Below are positions 1 through 10,337 of a stretch of DNA of 33,580 nt, one piece after another. Positions within the stretch are counted from its first letter, which is position 1, and each line of letters starts with the position of its first letter. The DNA lies in the NCBI GenBank assembly GCA_025201765.1, contig MU623583.1, positions 1-33,580 of the forward strand. Reading direction: 5' to 3'. The translations under genes were made by a program, and so were the position numbers. The DNA is from Daldinia sp. FL1419. Taxonomy: Eukaryota; Ascomycota; Sordariomycetes; Xylariales; Hypoxylaceae. The notes under the pieces were generated by a model. That model had not been told where the DNA came from, made no database searches, and saw only the letters and a list, made by a program, of their open reading frames with translations.

Positions 1-465
1 ATATATTTAAACAGCTGTTAAGTAGTGCTACTAAAATACAGAACGGTATATCGTTTTAGAATGGTTCTAAGAAACCCCCCCTTGCCACTATGGTACCTAG
101 GTTAGTAGCTTCCTAGGTACATCCATATATCTAACCTCATGGAAGTATCTCGGGTACCTCGTATTGTATCGTCTTACTGTAAAAACGTCACATTCAATCG
201 CCAATTCTCAACTTTACACAACAAGCTTCCGTCGGCCGCGATAGAGAGGTCCACCCTTACTCATATAAATCAACCTCGTCAGACCACAATTTATTCCCGT
301 CCACGTGGTCTCGGTTCCATATGAAAACGATAACATTCTAAAGCGTAGCATGGCAAGCGACATTCTATGAGCAACTATCGCCGTCATTCTCAGCCTCGAG
401 GACATTTAGTTCCGCCAACGGCCAGACTAGAAAGTAATAGGTAGCGATAATATATAGATACGAAT
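1..465. other. Intergenic, upstream of FAD synthase gene
   Basis: No gene is supported here; the short open frames lack family resemblance. It holds a C7-type run near 76-82 and two copies of the dispersed CCTAGGT motif (about 93-102 and 111-120). It should contain the promoter of the downstream gene; the TATATAGATA stretch at about 450-460 is too close to the start codon to be a confident TATA box. Confidence 0.6.
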
Positions 466-1517
466 ATGGCAATGTTAGAGAACGGGTCGGCCTCGCCGTC
501 GCATCCTCGTACGAACGGTACACCCTCCAACGAGCTCGAGGTTCTGTGTCGCGGGCTCAAGGCTAAGGTCGACAGCTTTCTCGATACTCCTACGGAGGAT
601 GATGTCCTCAATTCCGTCAAAAATCAGATTATTATTGCTAGAGGTGTTATAGACGAGGCCTTAAGGCGGTATAGGTACTTATTTTCTTTCATGCTCTTCT
701 CCTTTGCTCATCGTCACCAAATCCCAATTCTTCCGCGAGCCTCGAGATGACTAGAACGAGCCACTTTTAAGCTGACAGCGACGTGGTAGACCTGAAGAGC
801 TTTCCCTATCTTACAATGGCGGAAAAGACTGCCTCGTCCTACTAATCCTAATTCTCGCTTCCCTCCCCTCATCCGTTTCGTTACAATCTTCGACGGCCGC
901 CCAACCCGAATCTTCCCACTCGCCTTTGTCATTCCCTAGCAAATTACAAGCCCTTTACATCCGACCACCACTCCCTTTCGCCGAGGTGGACGAATTCGTT
1001 ACTACGACCTCATCCGTTTATCACCTCGACCTAACAACGTCGAACCAGCCTATGAAGCCCGCTTTGACGGAGTATCTGCGCGAGCGCCCCGAAGTCAAGG
1101 CTGTATTTGTCGGAACAAGGAGAACCGATCCGCACGGCGCAGCGTTAACCTTCTTCGATGAGACTGATGCCGACTGGCCCCGTTTCATGCGCATACACCC
1201 CGTCATCGACTGGCATTATCGTGAGGTTTGGGGCGTAAGTTTTCCCTCTTATTATTCTTAGAGGGGTAGAGGGGGAGAAGAGAATCTTTTAGACAAATGC
1301 TAACGCAAAATATTAGTTTATAAGGGCCTTAGAAATCCCCTACTGTCCACTCTATGATATGGGGTACACATCACTAGGCGGCACTGACGATACGCACCCG
1401 AACCCGGCGCTCAAAGAAGATGAAAAAAAAACCGGTAGCAAAATCGATGGGCATCCGTTCCGGCCCGCGTATGAGTTGACGGAAGATAGGGAAGAGAGAT
1501 TAGGTAGAGACCGATAG
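466..1517 (+). CDS. FAD1: FAD synthase (FMN adenylyltransferase), PAPS-reductase fold
   Basis: Predicted to make FAD from FMN and ATP in the cytosol, the last step of flavin cofactor synthesis. The model has three exons, 466-674, 790-1234 and 1317-1517, giving 284 aa, close to yeast Fad1 (about 300 aa). The first intron uses GTACTT...TAG with a CTGAC branch point; the second uses GTAAGT...TAG with a CTAAC branch point. All exon phases join without a break. Family signatures are visible: SYNGGKDC at residues 77-84 (nucleotide-binding loop), GTRRTDPH at 178-185, a WPRFMRIHPVIDW block at about 199-211, and near the C terminus YCPLYDMGYTSLG followed by TDDTHPNP. The acceptor of intron 1 was chosen because it restores the reading frame into LSLSYNGGKDC; acceptors a few bases upstream do not. 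It converges on the SUN-domain gene. The family call is strong; exact splice sites are inferred. Confidence 0.93.
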
Positions 1518-2354
1518 CGTTGACACGACAGGTAACAAGTCAGTTGTCTCTTATAGAGCGTGCGATTTGAGGCGGCGGGCGGCCAACATAAAAAAAAAAA
1601 AGAAAAAAAAAGAAATAAACAGGCGATGATGAGCACGGTTAAGTGACTCGTAGAATCCTGCACGGATCTAATTTTGCATACACCTATATACCTCTCTCTC
1701 GTGGAGGTACAAAAATTTGAACGTACGAACTAGATGGGTCTATTAGATGAAGGATCGGTTTAGTCTGTTTTATTGGACATCTGCGCTTACTTGAGAAGCA
1801 ATAGACATTTACGCTCGTCGAAGGGTTCCAAGATAACGCGGAACTTTTTTGATTTTTGATTGCGTTGGGACTATTTGTTGAACTTACTCGAAGAATATGA
1901 CAACAGAATAATCACGAATGTATGGGGAGGTATCTTTCAAGTCTGCGGCATCGCTGACTATATCTTGGTGTAGTTAAATAAGCAGGTAGGTACCTTATGA
2001 AGTAGGTACATGTAGTTTAGCACATACAAGAGACATAGATCATAAAGCAACAAATAATAGCTGAAATTAAGCTAAAGATTATTCACTTAGAGCTTGGTAT
2101 CATCGCATCAATCCCTGTTGCCAATCCTTCTTCGCTCCAACACTCCGCCTACCGAACGTTTGTGCGAATACCAAGAATTAACACCAAAACTCCCTCAGTT
2201 TCTCGGCTGGTGCCCAGATAACTAACTGAGACCCGTCTATATGTCTGCGCGTCCGCCACATTCGCTTTCGCCTCTTACTGCCTCATCTTCCGCGTATATC
2301 CCCGAACCTCTTTTCTCACGAGAAGGCTCCGCGTCAAACAGGCACGCATCATAC
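1518..2354. other. Convergent intergenic region
   Basis: This lies between the 3' ends of the FAD synthase and SUN-domain genes, so it should hold both 3' UTRs. It contains an A/G-rich run at about 1590-1617 and a short TAGGTACC-type motif at about 1986-2010. I see no coding region. Confidence 0.6.
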
Positions 2355-5237
2355 CTATGTTTGGTAAGGCTCCCACGGCCTCCAGTCCACAACTTCGCCG
2401 TATAATCTGAAGCGATAGATACATGTATGATCTGCACCGTAATTCGTTACTGCCCTGACGATGATTTGACTGGAAGCAGCGTGCATGTGCATGAGCTCGC
2501 TTTTCAGCTTGAATATCTGGATACCGTCGCCGTGGTCCTTGTCCTCATACGTGAAGTGGCCAATCTTGACGTAGCCCTCTGGTTCGGGGGAGGCAGGAGG
2601 GTCCAGATTAGTCGATGAGAAGTTGCTCACTTCCGTACGCAGCGTCGTATCCTCAATGTATATCCATACTTCGATATCCTTGGGCATCGCGCGCGGGTCC
2701 AACGTCGAACCGGGCAGAATGTGCTCTACAACTAAATGTTGCGGAATGATGCTGCGGCTCATTATTACGCCAAGAGAGTTGATAATCTGCGGTACCCCCT
2801 TGACGGTGTCTCCAGCGCAGAAACATTCGCCTTCTTCGCTCCAAGGGCTCACGGCGGACGTCGGGGGCTGGGGTACGTAGCCAGTGCTCTTCCACCATTC
2901 CTTGGACCAGGGTGCGTAGGCCTCCCTTGGGGGGTTCCAGGGCTTCGAGGTGTGGTGCGGATCGAGAACCGCTCCAGAACCTATGCCGAAGAAGTTAACT
3001 TGGTTGATAAGGACATCATTTGCGTGACCACGTATGCTACCACTAGCCAAGGCATCGAGCTTGAAATTTTCGAGAGCTTTTCGTATCGCCCCGTCGCAGA
3101 TGCTCTTGACTTCCCGCTCAGTAAGACCCCCTTGCAAACCCTTGGAAGCATCGCGGAGCCTCGTCACAGTATCTACAAGCTCCTTGATACGAGCGTCCTG
3201 AGCTGCGAATTCCTGGCGAATCTCTTGCTGGTATGTCCTAATTTCATCTCGAAACATTTTCATGAACTCGTCCCTGGTAACGGCAATTCCGCCTATCATC
3301 CCCCTCAACGCGTCCCCATTTTGGGCTACCCAGTTATCCCAGCATCGCTGGCACGTCGGGTGGTCGTGTGGTACCACGCCTGGCCCTGAAGAAGAGTTTG
3401 ATGGGGGCTGCGGTCCAAACCCCTCCCTATTTAGGCGCGATTTGATAGCGAGCCAGTGAGCGTTCGAGATCTCCGGGGCCCCTTTCTGGACGCTTTCCAA
3501 GGTCAAAATAATGTCATCTTCCTTAATGAGGTTTCGTAGAGCGTGCCAAAAATCCTGCGTTATCTTGAACTTCCCGTCATCTTTTTCGACGAAAACTTGA
3601 TCGGGGATCTTCGTGGTGATGATTTGAAGAATGCTCTCTGTCGTAATGTCCGGATTGACCTCGATACTGCTCTTGTCATCAGATCCAAATGGTATAAGAT
3701 GAACTATGCCGCCTTTGAAGCTGTCCCAGGTAAGCCACCGTGCACCGGTGTCATGGAAGATGTTGTCTCGTGGCGAGTCCCCGCCAATGAGAGTTAATAT
3801 AAGCCAGACCCAAAACAAGACGGTACTAAATACAAAAATCACACTCGCCCAGCTGTTCGGGCCGTCAAATAACGTCGTCCAGTCGAACTTTGATGGGCGT
3901 CCTCGACTACTATTTCGAGCGGAAGTTCGAGAGGAAGGCCGTACTCTCTTGAACAGGTCTGTGCCTAACCCGAAAGGCGACGGAAAATCCAAGCTTGCAT
4001 CACTGAGTGAATCGGGATTGGGTGTAATATCGTCGTATTCAGGAATATCTGGGGGAGGGACGATGAGAGGCTCGTCATCGGGGGGGTCTACCGCTCGGGT
4101 CGGAGGCATGGCAGGTTGTTCATCGCCCCCGGGAAGTGCGGTAACGGTAGAGTTTCTGTAGGTTAAACCTGGATAGGCACTACCCCTGGCCAAATCTTGC
4201 TCATCTTGTTCGGCCTGCGCAGCAACCCTATCAAGCTCGGCCGCAATCTTTTGGCTTGACCTTTCATCGTTTCCCATATCATGTACTAAGTCCCTTGCTG
4301 CTCGGACCTCCCGCGGCGTTAGATGATCTAGCGACTGTGGTATAGAGCTGGGAGATATGGCAAATTGCTCCCGTGGGTCGGTTCGCATGTCGTGGGCGAG
4401 GGATTGAACCCTTTCCCATTGAGCTTGCGTTAGGGAAGGATTCAGCGTTGGCTTATCCGCGGGGGGGCTGTCGGGAGGCAAGTAATCTGCTCGGTCAAAC
4501 AATCTATTTTCTGTGGTGAAACTTTTCGACGAGTCGATAGTTAAAGGAACACGTGGGGGGGCGGCGAATGGTTTAGTAACAGGAAATGCTGCGCCTTTTC
4601 CTGTGGGTATCCCGTAGAAAGAGTTCTTGGACGGGGGTGGCACCGATGGGTGCGCATTATTAATGATCGCTTCCTGTTCTGGGGATCTGTACTCGATATG
4701 TCCATATGGTGGTTTCTGACCACTCTCCTTTTCGGTTGGAAACATCCGGCCTAGCCTAGTAACACTAGGACCCCTATAGTCATTGACACGATGGGGGCGC
4801 GATACCCAACCCTGGTTTGGGTCGTATTCATACACGCCCGCACTGTTACTGGTTTCGCCTCGGTGATTTTGCACCTCAGCTCTGCCTGCCAGCCAATCCC
4901 GGGCTTCGTCGTCCTTTTCGGCCTCTTGAACAGTCTCCTCGAGGACTCTTCTGAGATCATCCTCCGTAGGATTGTCGTTCTGACCCTTTGCCCGTCGAGT
5001 AAAGTGCCTATCTTCGTCGTCCTCATTGACAAATCCGGACTTAGCTTTTCTACCTCGACTTTTCTTCGCAGAATCTAGGTTTACATGCGTATTTACGCCA
5101 TACGATCCGTCATGAACGGGATACAAGCCGGGAAGATCTGCCGCCGGCGGTTCGGAAAAAAACTTTTGGCGCGCGGTGTTGGAGGCACCACCTGCGCCGG
5201 TAGGACGGCTTTTTGCGCGAGTGCTACGCCCAGACAT
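2355..5237 (-). CDS. sad1: SUN-domain inner nuclear membrane protein (Sad1-like)
   Basis: An uninterrupted 960-codon frame starting at an ATG with A at -3. Residues 1-450 are mostly polar and low-complexity with many Pro, Ser and charged residues, as expected for a nucleoplasmic N terminus. One clear hydrophobic segment lies at about 463-485 (SVIFVFSTVLFWVWLILTLI). After it come a lumenal region, a short helical coiled-coil-like stretch at about 655-705, and a C-terminal SUN domain at about 735-952 that ends in an IYRFRLYGEVVDW-type strand. SUN proteins span the inner nuclear membrane and bind KASH partners in the lumen, linking chromatin or the spindle pole body to the cytoskeleton. At 960 aa it is longer than S. 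pombe Sad1, mainly through the N-terminal part. A Cys pair (CQRC, about 629-632) and a CFC motif (805-807) lie in the lumenal part. The gene symbol reflects family membership, not proven orthology. Confidence 0.9.
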   Translation of the reverse strand: MSGRSTRAKSRPTGAGGASNTARQKFFSEPPAADLPGLYPVHDGSYGVNTHVNLDSAKKSRGRKAKSGFVNEDDEDRHFTRRAKGQNDNPTEDDLRRVLEETVQEAEKDDEARDWLAGRAEVQNHRGETSNSAGVYEYDPNQGWVSRPHRVNDYRGPSVTRLGRMFPTEKESGQKPPYGHIEYRSPEQEAIINNAHPSVPPPSKNSFYGIPTGKGAAFPVTKPFAAPPRVPLTIDSSKSFTTENRLFDRADYLPPDSPPADKPTLNPSLTQAQWERVQSLAHDMRTDPREQFAISPSSIPQSLDHLTPREVRAARDLVHDMGNDERSSQKIAAELDRVAAQAEQDEQDLARGSAYPGLTYRNSTVTALPGGDEQPAMPPTRAVDPPDDEPLIVPPPDIPEYDDITPNPDSLSDASLDFPSPFGLGTDLFKRVRPSSRTSARNSSRGRPSKFDWTTLFDGPNSWASVIFVFSTVLFWVWLILTLIGGDSPRDNIFHDTGARWLTWDSFKGGIVHLIPFGSDDKSSIEVNPDITTESILQIITTKIPDQVFVEKDDGKFKITQDFWHALRNLIKEDDIILTLESVQKGAPEISNAHWLAIKSRLNREGFGPQPPSNSSSGPGVVPHDHPTCQRCWDNWVAQNGDALRGMIGGIAVTRDEFMKMFRDEIRTYQQEIRQEFAAQDARIKELVDTVTRLRDASKGLQGGLTEREVKSICDGAIRKALENFKLDALASGSIRGHANDVLINQVNFFGIGSGAVLDPHHTSKPWNPPREAYAPWSKEWWKSTGYVPQPPTSAVSPWSEEGECFCAGDTVKGVPQIINSLGVIMSRSIIPQHLVVEHILPGSTLDPRAMPKDIEVWIYIEDTTLRTEVSNFSSTNLDPPASPEPEGYVKIGHFTYEDKDHGDGIQIFKLKSELMHMHAASSQIIVRAVTNYGADHTCIYRFRLYGEVVDWRPWEPYQT

Positions 5238-5286
5238 GATGGATTAAGACCGGAATAGTCCGACAGAGGCACTAATGAAAAACAGG

Positions 5287-5370
5287 TTAACATAACATGT
5301 AATGCTTTGGGGCTAGGATAGCGGGTCGGAATAACACGAGGCGTGTACCTTTCCCCTTCGCTGTGGCCAT
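5287..5370 (-). promoter_or_regulatory. Candidate upstream ORF in the SUN-gene leader
   Basis: On the minus strand an ATG at 5368-5370 opens a 27-codon frame ending in TAA at 5287-5289, 49 nt before the SUN-domain start codon. Within it, GGGAAAG is followed by GTACAC, and a TTTTTCATTAG acceptor-like run lies downstream, so the leader might also be spliced. Whether transcription starts far enough upstream to include it is unknown. Confidence 0.3.
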
Positions 5371-7004
5371 CTTCGTACGAGAATTTGGGACGGCCAAAGG
5401 AGTGGTGGAGAGGATAACGACAAAAGTCAAGTTATGAGAACATACCTCAAGCTCACCCCTACCCCAGATGTTTTAAAGCGTAGGTCAAGTCACTTCACGA
5501 ATCATACGCAACTAGCCTGTCGCGGATACTGATATGGTTTGCTGATCTAGAGGATCACGATGGAAGATTTGGAAATAAAGTAGTAGTGATGAAACTTTTT
5601 TTTTCTTGATGACCTTTTCTTGATGGAAGTAGATGTAGATGAATGAATCTAGATCTAGTCATCATCCCGTAATGTAATACCTAAGAACCTCACAGGACGA
5701 CGTGAAGCTGAAAGCGTCTAGATGAGAAATTGGTACTGGGGCTTTGTTAAGAGCTACCAGAGTTACCAGAGGTACTATAACGCATAGAGACGGGGATCTA
5801 CCGAGTCCGGCGACACATGCGGATGTAATTCCAGATGCATAAAGGTGACGGACCGGAGTTGTTAAGCTGGGAAGATACTTGATATCAAGTTTCCGAAGAC
5901 GGCGTCGGGCATGGGATACACAATGCTTTTCTTTACCCTTTTGGGCGTGAAAAAGGTTGCGTTCTATTAGTGCATCTAGAATCGACAAAGAAAACGGGCT
6001 GGAATGGACGTGTCGAATTGGTCAAAGTGCCATCGACGTACTTAATCCATAGCCGACCAGGAGGCGATGATCGATCTAGATTGGGATAATTGGTGTTACC
6101 TTGAGGGGCCTAGGTAGATAAATGTTACTAAGGTTAGGTAGATGCGTAAAAGGTGAATCAGGTATTAGAATATTGGGGAATATTTTCTAATATTCCAGGC
6201 TTTGTCTGGTTCGCGTCGCGGCCGCGTATATGTTGGATACGATGTTGTAAGTAGGTAGATATATTTAGTTAGTAAATGGATACTTGGACTATCCTTGGTC
6301 CCAAATTTCCAAGACAAAAAAATCGGGCTCGAATTACTACCTTGTAGAATTCACACCACACGTTAAACACGTAAGCCACAACTTCTTCATGCCTTGGGAA
6401 CCTGCTGCTTGTTGAATTACCTAAGCGAAACATAGTACCTGGATACATGTGGAAATTGATAGGTGGCACTTCCAGCTAGTGCACATAGGACTCTAAGATG
6501 TACCTATCATTAGGCAGGGCTACCTAAGTGGGGTTGATTTCAGGTACGTGATAGGTACAATCTAATCGAACGGTTTAACCTAGATTCCTCTTTGCATTTT
6601 TATACCTTTAGGTAGAATCTTTGCAATTGGAAGTTATAATCTTATTATATATCGTATATCGATAACCAACCACCTACCTTCTGTAACGAAATTAAAGTAC
6701 TATTATATTGTTTATGATAGATCGTCTTCTCATCAGCACGTCGTCATTAAAAAAGGCTTATGTAATGTTAGTAATGATATGTATAATATCCCTACCAAAG
6801 ACTTATTAACCAGTCAGCCAGTTAAATTGTCTACGTTCAAGGCAACACAGCATATGGCGTTGATCTAACCTGTTTATGTGATAATTTCTAACAGACTATT
6901 GATTAACGGTTAATAACCCATGTCCTTCCCATGCCCGCTCTCGCCTTGCTTCTTTTACGTGCTTTTAATTATTCTAACTGCTCACTTGCACAGGCCTGAC
7001 AGGT

Positions 7005-7029
7005 CACGTAACGTACGTAATGTACGTAC
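7005..7029. promoter_or_regulatory. Cluster of ACGT cores upstream of epimerase
   Basis: Four ACGT cores fall within about 25 bases, including a CACGTA and a self-complementary ACGTACGT, roughly 340 bases before the epimerase start codon. ACGT is the core recognised by many bZIP factors, but no factor can be named from this sequence alone. Confidence 0.3.
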
Positions 7030-7264
7030 TGTGCAACTCCACCCCCGCTACTGCAACTTCTACAGTTTCAATAAGGTTCATTTACTGTAGAATCATCTAG
7101 GTATTAGAAGGAGGGGCAAGCTGTAACCCCTCCAATTTCCAAGTCTCTAAAATGGAGATCGCCGTTGACCCGCCGCGTCCTAAAAAGTTGCAACTCTGCA
7201 GGCTTTAACTATCGCATAACCTGGTATAAGGTATGCCTACCTAATCTAGTATCTTCTTCCCCTC

Positions 7265-7270
7265 TATAAA
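7265..7270 (+). promoter_or_regulatory. TATA box of epimerase gene
   Basis: A TATAAA sequence lies 94 bases upstream of the start codon and is followed by a CT-rich leader, as is common in highly expressed filamentous-fungal genes. No other TATAAA lies in the immediate leader. Confidence 0.55.
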
Positions 7271-7363
7271 CAGAAGCCGCTCCATACCTAAGCCTGGACT
7301 TTCATCGTCGCTCATATCTTCAGTCTTTCTCATCTCACCAATTGATCTCTTCAATTTGTCAAG

Positions 7364-8718
7364 ATGGCTGTAGGAACTGTTCTAATTACCGGGTAAGCTC
7401 CTTTTTTTTTCCTCTCATAGCCCGTCACTTTCGGCGCAACGCGCGGAACGGAGAACAAAGACCAGCCGCCAAAGGTATTTTCAATCAAATACTGACGAAT
7501 ATGTGCGCAGCGGTACCGGTTACATTGGATCTTTCACCACGCTCGCCCTGCTTGAGCACGGTTATGAGGTCATCATTGTAGATAACCTGTACAATTCATC
7601 TGAGGTCGCTCTCGACCGCATCGAGCTTATCTCGGGCAAAAGACCGACCTTCTACAAGGTCGACCTTACCGACCAAGAAGGACTTGACAAAGTCTTCGCC
7701 GCCCATCCCCAGATTGACAGCGTTATCCACTTCGCCGCACTCAAGGCAAGCTTGTCGACCCTCTTGCGCCCACACCATGTCGCTAATCTCCGAATTAGGC
7801 TGTCGGTGAATCTGCCGAGATTCCTCTTGAGTATTACCGTGTGAACGTCGGCGGCACCATCTCCCTCCTGGGTTCCATGAAGAAGCACGATGTCACCAAC
7901 ATAGTATTTTCCTCCTCGGCGACAGTTTACGGCGATGCGACTCGTTTCGAGAACATGATTCCCATCCCCGAGCACTGCCCTATCGGACCTACGAACACAT
8001 ACGGAAGAACGAAGGCCATCGTGGAGAACATAATCGAAGACTTCATAAGCGCGCAGCGCCAGAACTTGAAGAAGGCCAACAAGCCGTTCGAACAGTGGAA
8101 CGGTGCCAACTTGCGATATTTCAACCCATGCGGCGCACACCCCACTGGCATCATGGGCGAGGACCCTCAGGGCGTGCCCTACAACTTGCTGCCTCTGCTA
8201 GGCAAGGTAGCGACTGGCGATCGACCGAAACTGCTGGTCTTTGGAGATGGTAAGTCGACCTAAATTCTATGAAAAAAAAAAAAAAAAAGCAACGCTAACG
8301 TAAGTGATACACAGACTACCCGTCTCGAGACGGAACCGCTATTCGTGATTATATCCACGTTGTTGATCTCGCAAAAGGTCATCTAGTCGCGCTGAATTAT
8401 CTTCGCGAACACAAGCCCGGCGTCAAGGCATGGAATCTAGGCTCTGGCAGAGGTAGCACCGTTTTCGAGATCATCAAGGCATTCAGCAAGGTTGTCGGCC
8501 GCGACCTGCCGTATGAGGTAGTACCACGAAGACAAGGTGACGTGCTGGATCTCACTGCCAACCCGACACGGGCGAATCAGGAACTCCAGTGGAAGACGGA
8601 GCTCACCATGGAGAAGGCATGTGAGGACCTGTGGCGGTGGGTGTCGAACAATCCGAAGGGATATCGGCAAGAGCCTCCGGCTGAGTTACTAGCTGGTGTC
8701 AAGGGCAAGGCCTCTTAG
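7364..8718 (+). CDS. UDP-glucose 4-epimerase (GalE/Gal10-type SDR)
   Basis: Predicted to interconvert UDP-glucose and UDP-galactose, in the Leloir pathway and for cell-wall galactose supply. Four exons, 7364-7392, 7511-7745, 7799-8249 and 8315-8718, give 372 aa, the usual size for the mould enzyme. Exon 1 encodes only MAVGTVLITG, and the NAD-binding TGGTGYIGS loop spans the first junction. The second intron (7746-7798, 53 nt) has a GC donor, AAG|GCAAGC; only this junction restores the family sequence HFAALKAVGES. Catalytic elements are visible: SSSATVYGD around Ser126-128 and the Tyr156-x3-Lys160 pair (YGRTK). The C-terminal part carries WNLGSGRGST and the RRQGDV motif. It lacks the mutarotase domain found in yeast Gal10. 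A TATAAA box and CT-rich leader lie upstream. Confidence 0.95.
7746..7798 (+). other. GC-AG intron of the epimerase gene
   Basis: The donor reads AAG|GCAAGC and the acceptor ATTAG|GC, with a GCTAAT branch-like element about 15 nt before the acceptor. Using any nearby GT donor breaks the reading frame or the conserved epimerase sequence. GC-AG introns are a known minority class with otherwise strong donors, which fits the AAG/GCAAG context here. Confidence 0.8.
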
Positions 8719-9030
8719 GATGCGCGAGATACACGAGCGGCTATAAATCACGAGTCGCGTTACCGCTAGAATTAGTTTACGGCGTGATCATACTGGTCAG
8801 TGCAATCTGATCTCTATAGAACGGACGAAAGCTCCACCTCCCCTTGGCACTTCAAGCGAACAAATAAGAGTCGGAATGGTAATGATTTAGAAGTGAGTTC
8901 ACGAGCGTCGTGCTAAAGCTAAGCCACCGGATAATGATATAACTAAATAAATTCAAGATAAATCGACTGATTTCTAATTTGCCATATGTGATGGATTGTG
9001 CCCCGTCATATAATCATATCCCCCACCACA

Positions 9031-9055
9031 GATACCTAGGTAGGTAGGTAGGTAG
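9031..9055. repeat. (TAGG)n short tandem repeat with CCTAGG
   Basis: A TACCTAGG palindrome half is extended by four TAGG units. It is one of the clearest copies of a motif scattered through the intergenic DNA of this window. Confidence 0.75.
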
Positions 9056-9683
9056 TTTGTTCGATGACTTTTATGATCCGCAATTGAGTTAGGTACCTTG
9101 AGTTGAGGGGTAAGGCAGAAATCTTGGCCAACTATAGTCTATCACGCAGGGAGGTTAGAGTGTACACAGCCACTCCGTGTTTGAGATAAACCGCTCTCTA
9201 GGCGAACCAGCCGCTAGGCAACGTGAGCTGGTACATGTACAGGTATGCTGTACTACGCAGCAAACTGCATATGGCTAGGTAACCTGCCTACCTGCATACT
9301 ACACATACCAATATTTATGTTACTGCCTAGACGGAAGCCCACATACTGCAATGAGATTGCAGCTCGGCAGGCCGGTAAGCGAATCAGAGACCGAAGGATG
9401 CGTGGCGATTCACAGTAGCACGAAGTTGGAAATATCGGAAATGCTCCGGCGGTAGATCTTTTGGATTGCGCAATGCCGCTGTACCGCCAAGGCAGTGCAA
9501 AGAATTGGCGGGCAGAAAATGACGAAGCCGAGTTATGATCATATACGCGTATAGTAGTTATACGTTTATGTGCCTCTTACTTACCTATGTACACTATTTC
9601 TTATACGGTAATACTGCCAATGCCTCAAGGTTCATTATATATTACATGTAGCTTTATAACGTAGTATCATACTTACACTACAT

Positions 9684-9800
9684 AGTACCTAGGTTAGGTA
9701 GGTACGTAGGTAGGTACACTAGGTATCGAAGATAAGTTAGGTACTCCAAGACCTACTGTAATAGAGGCTATATTAGGTACATACCTACCTAGGTACACTA
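9684..9800. repeat. Cluster of TACCTAGGTA/TAGGTAGG motifs
   Basis: Several direct and inverted copies of ACCTAGGT and GGTAGGTA fall within about 115 bases, for example near 9687 and 9787. Because CCTAGG is self-complementary, neighbouring copies could pair as small hairpins. Confidence 0.6.
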
Positions 9801-10337
9801 GAAGAACCCTTGTAAGAACCTATGTAAGTGTCTGGTAGCTTTAACAGCTTAGCTCCACGTTTCCCGTGGATCCACTCGAGACCCCTGGATGTGGCTTAAG
9901 CTTTCCAACTCCTAGCTTGTCTCATAGTTCGAGGCATACTGAAACATCCCAGGTCTTTTCCTTCTTTTATTCGTATCTTTTTTTATTCTTTACCTACCTA
10001 TATTCGACATCACGCTCGTTCGTATCATAACCCGGTCGACTTACCCCCCCAAAGTAGTAAACTAATAACCGCATTTTTCGCATAGATTGGAGTATAACAT
10101 TGCATCTTCGTTTCCTAGTTTCGTTAGCCGTCGCATCGCTAATCACCACCCACTTATTCTTTTCCCCCTAACTCTATAACTATCTACCGACGAAGAGGCT
10201 ATGATATATCTCCCGGTCGGTTGAGGGTGCATTCGCATTCGTGACTAAGCTCGTAGCTTAATTCAACGTTGCTATATCCTGAGAGTCGTATTCTCGTCCA
10301 TCTCCTAAATAGGATATCTCGTTTACCTTAACACCGC

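Larger units (their letters stand above)
5238..7363. other. Divergent intergenic region, SUN-domain gene / epimerase gene
   Basis: This 2.1 kb region should carry both promoters. The SUN-gene side has a small upstream ORF (listed separately). The epimerase side has a TATAAA box and an ACGT cluster (listed separately). The middle is AT-rich with scattered TAGGTA-type motifs (about 6108-6145, 6460-6620). A 108-codon open frame at 5662-5988 on the minus strand begins with TTG, not ATG, resembles nothing I know, and was not called. Confidence 0.55.
8719..10337. other. Intergenic region rich in TAGG-type repeats
   Basis: No gene is supported. It holds a run of TAGG units at about 9033-9055 after a CCTAGG, and further clusters at about 9684-9725 and 9778-9800. 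The last 350 bases before the ankyrin-like gene are CT-rich, as in a promoter and leader. Confidence 0.6.

Noticed and set aside
5662..5988. 108-codon minus-strand open frame
   Set aside because: It begins with TTG rather than ATG, has no recognisable motif and lies in AT-rich intergenic DNA.
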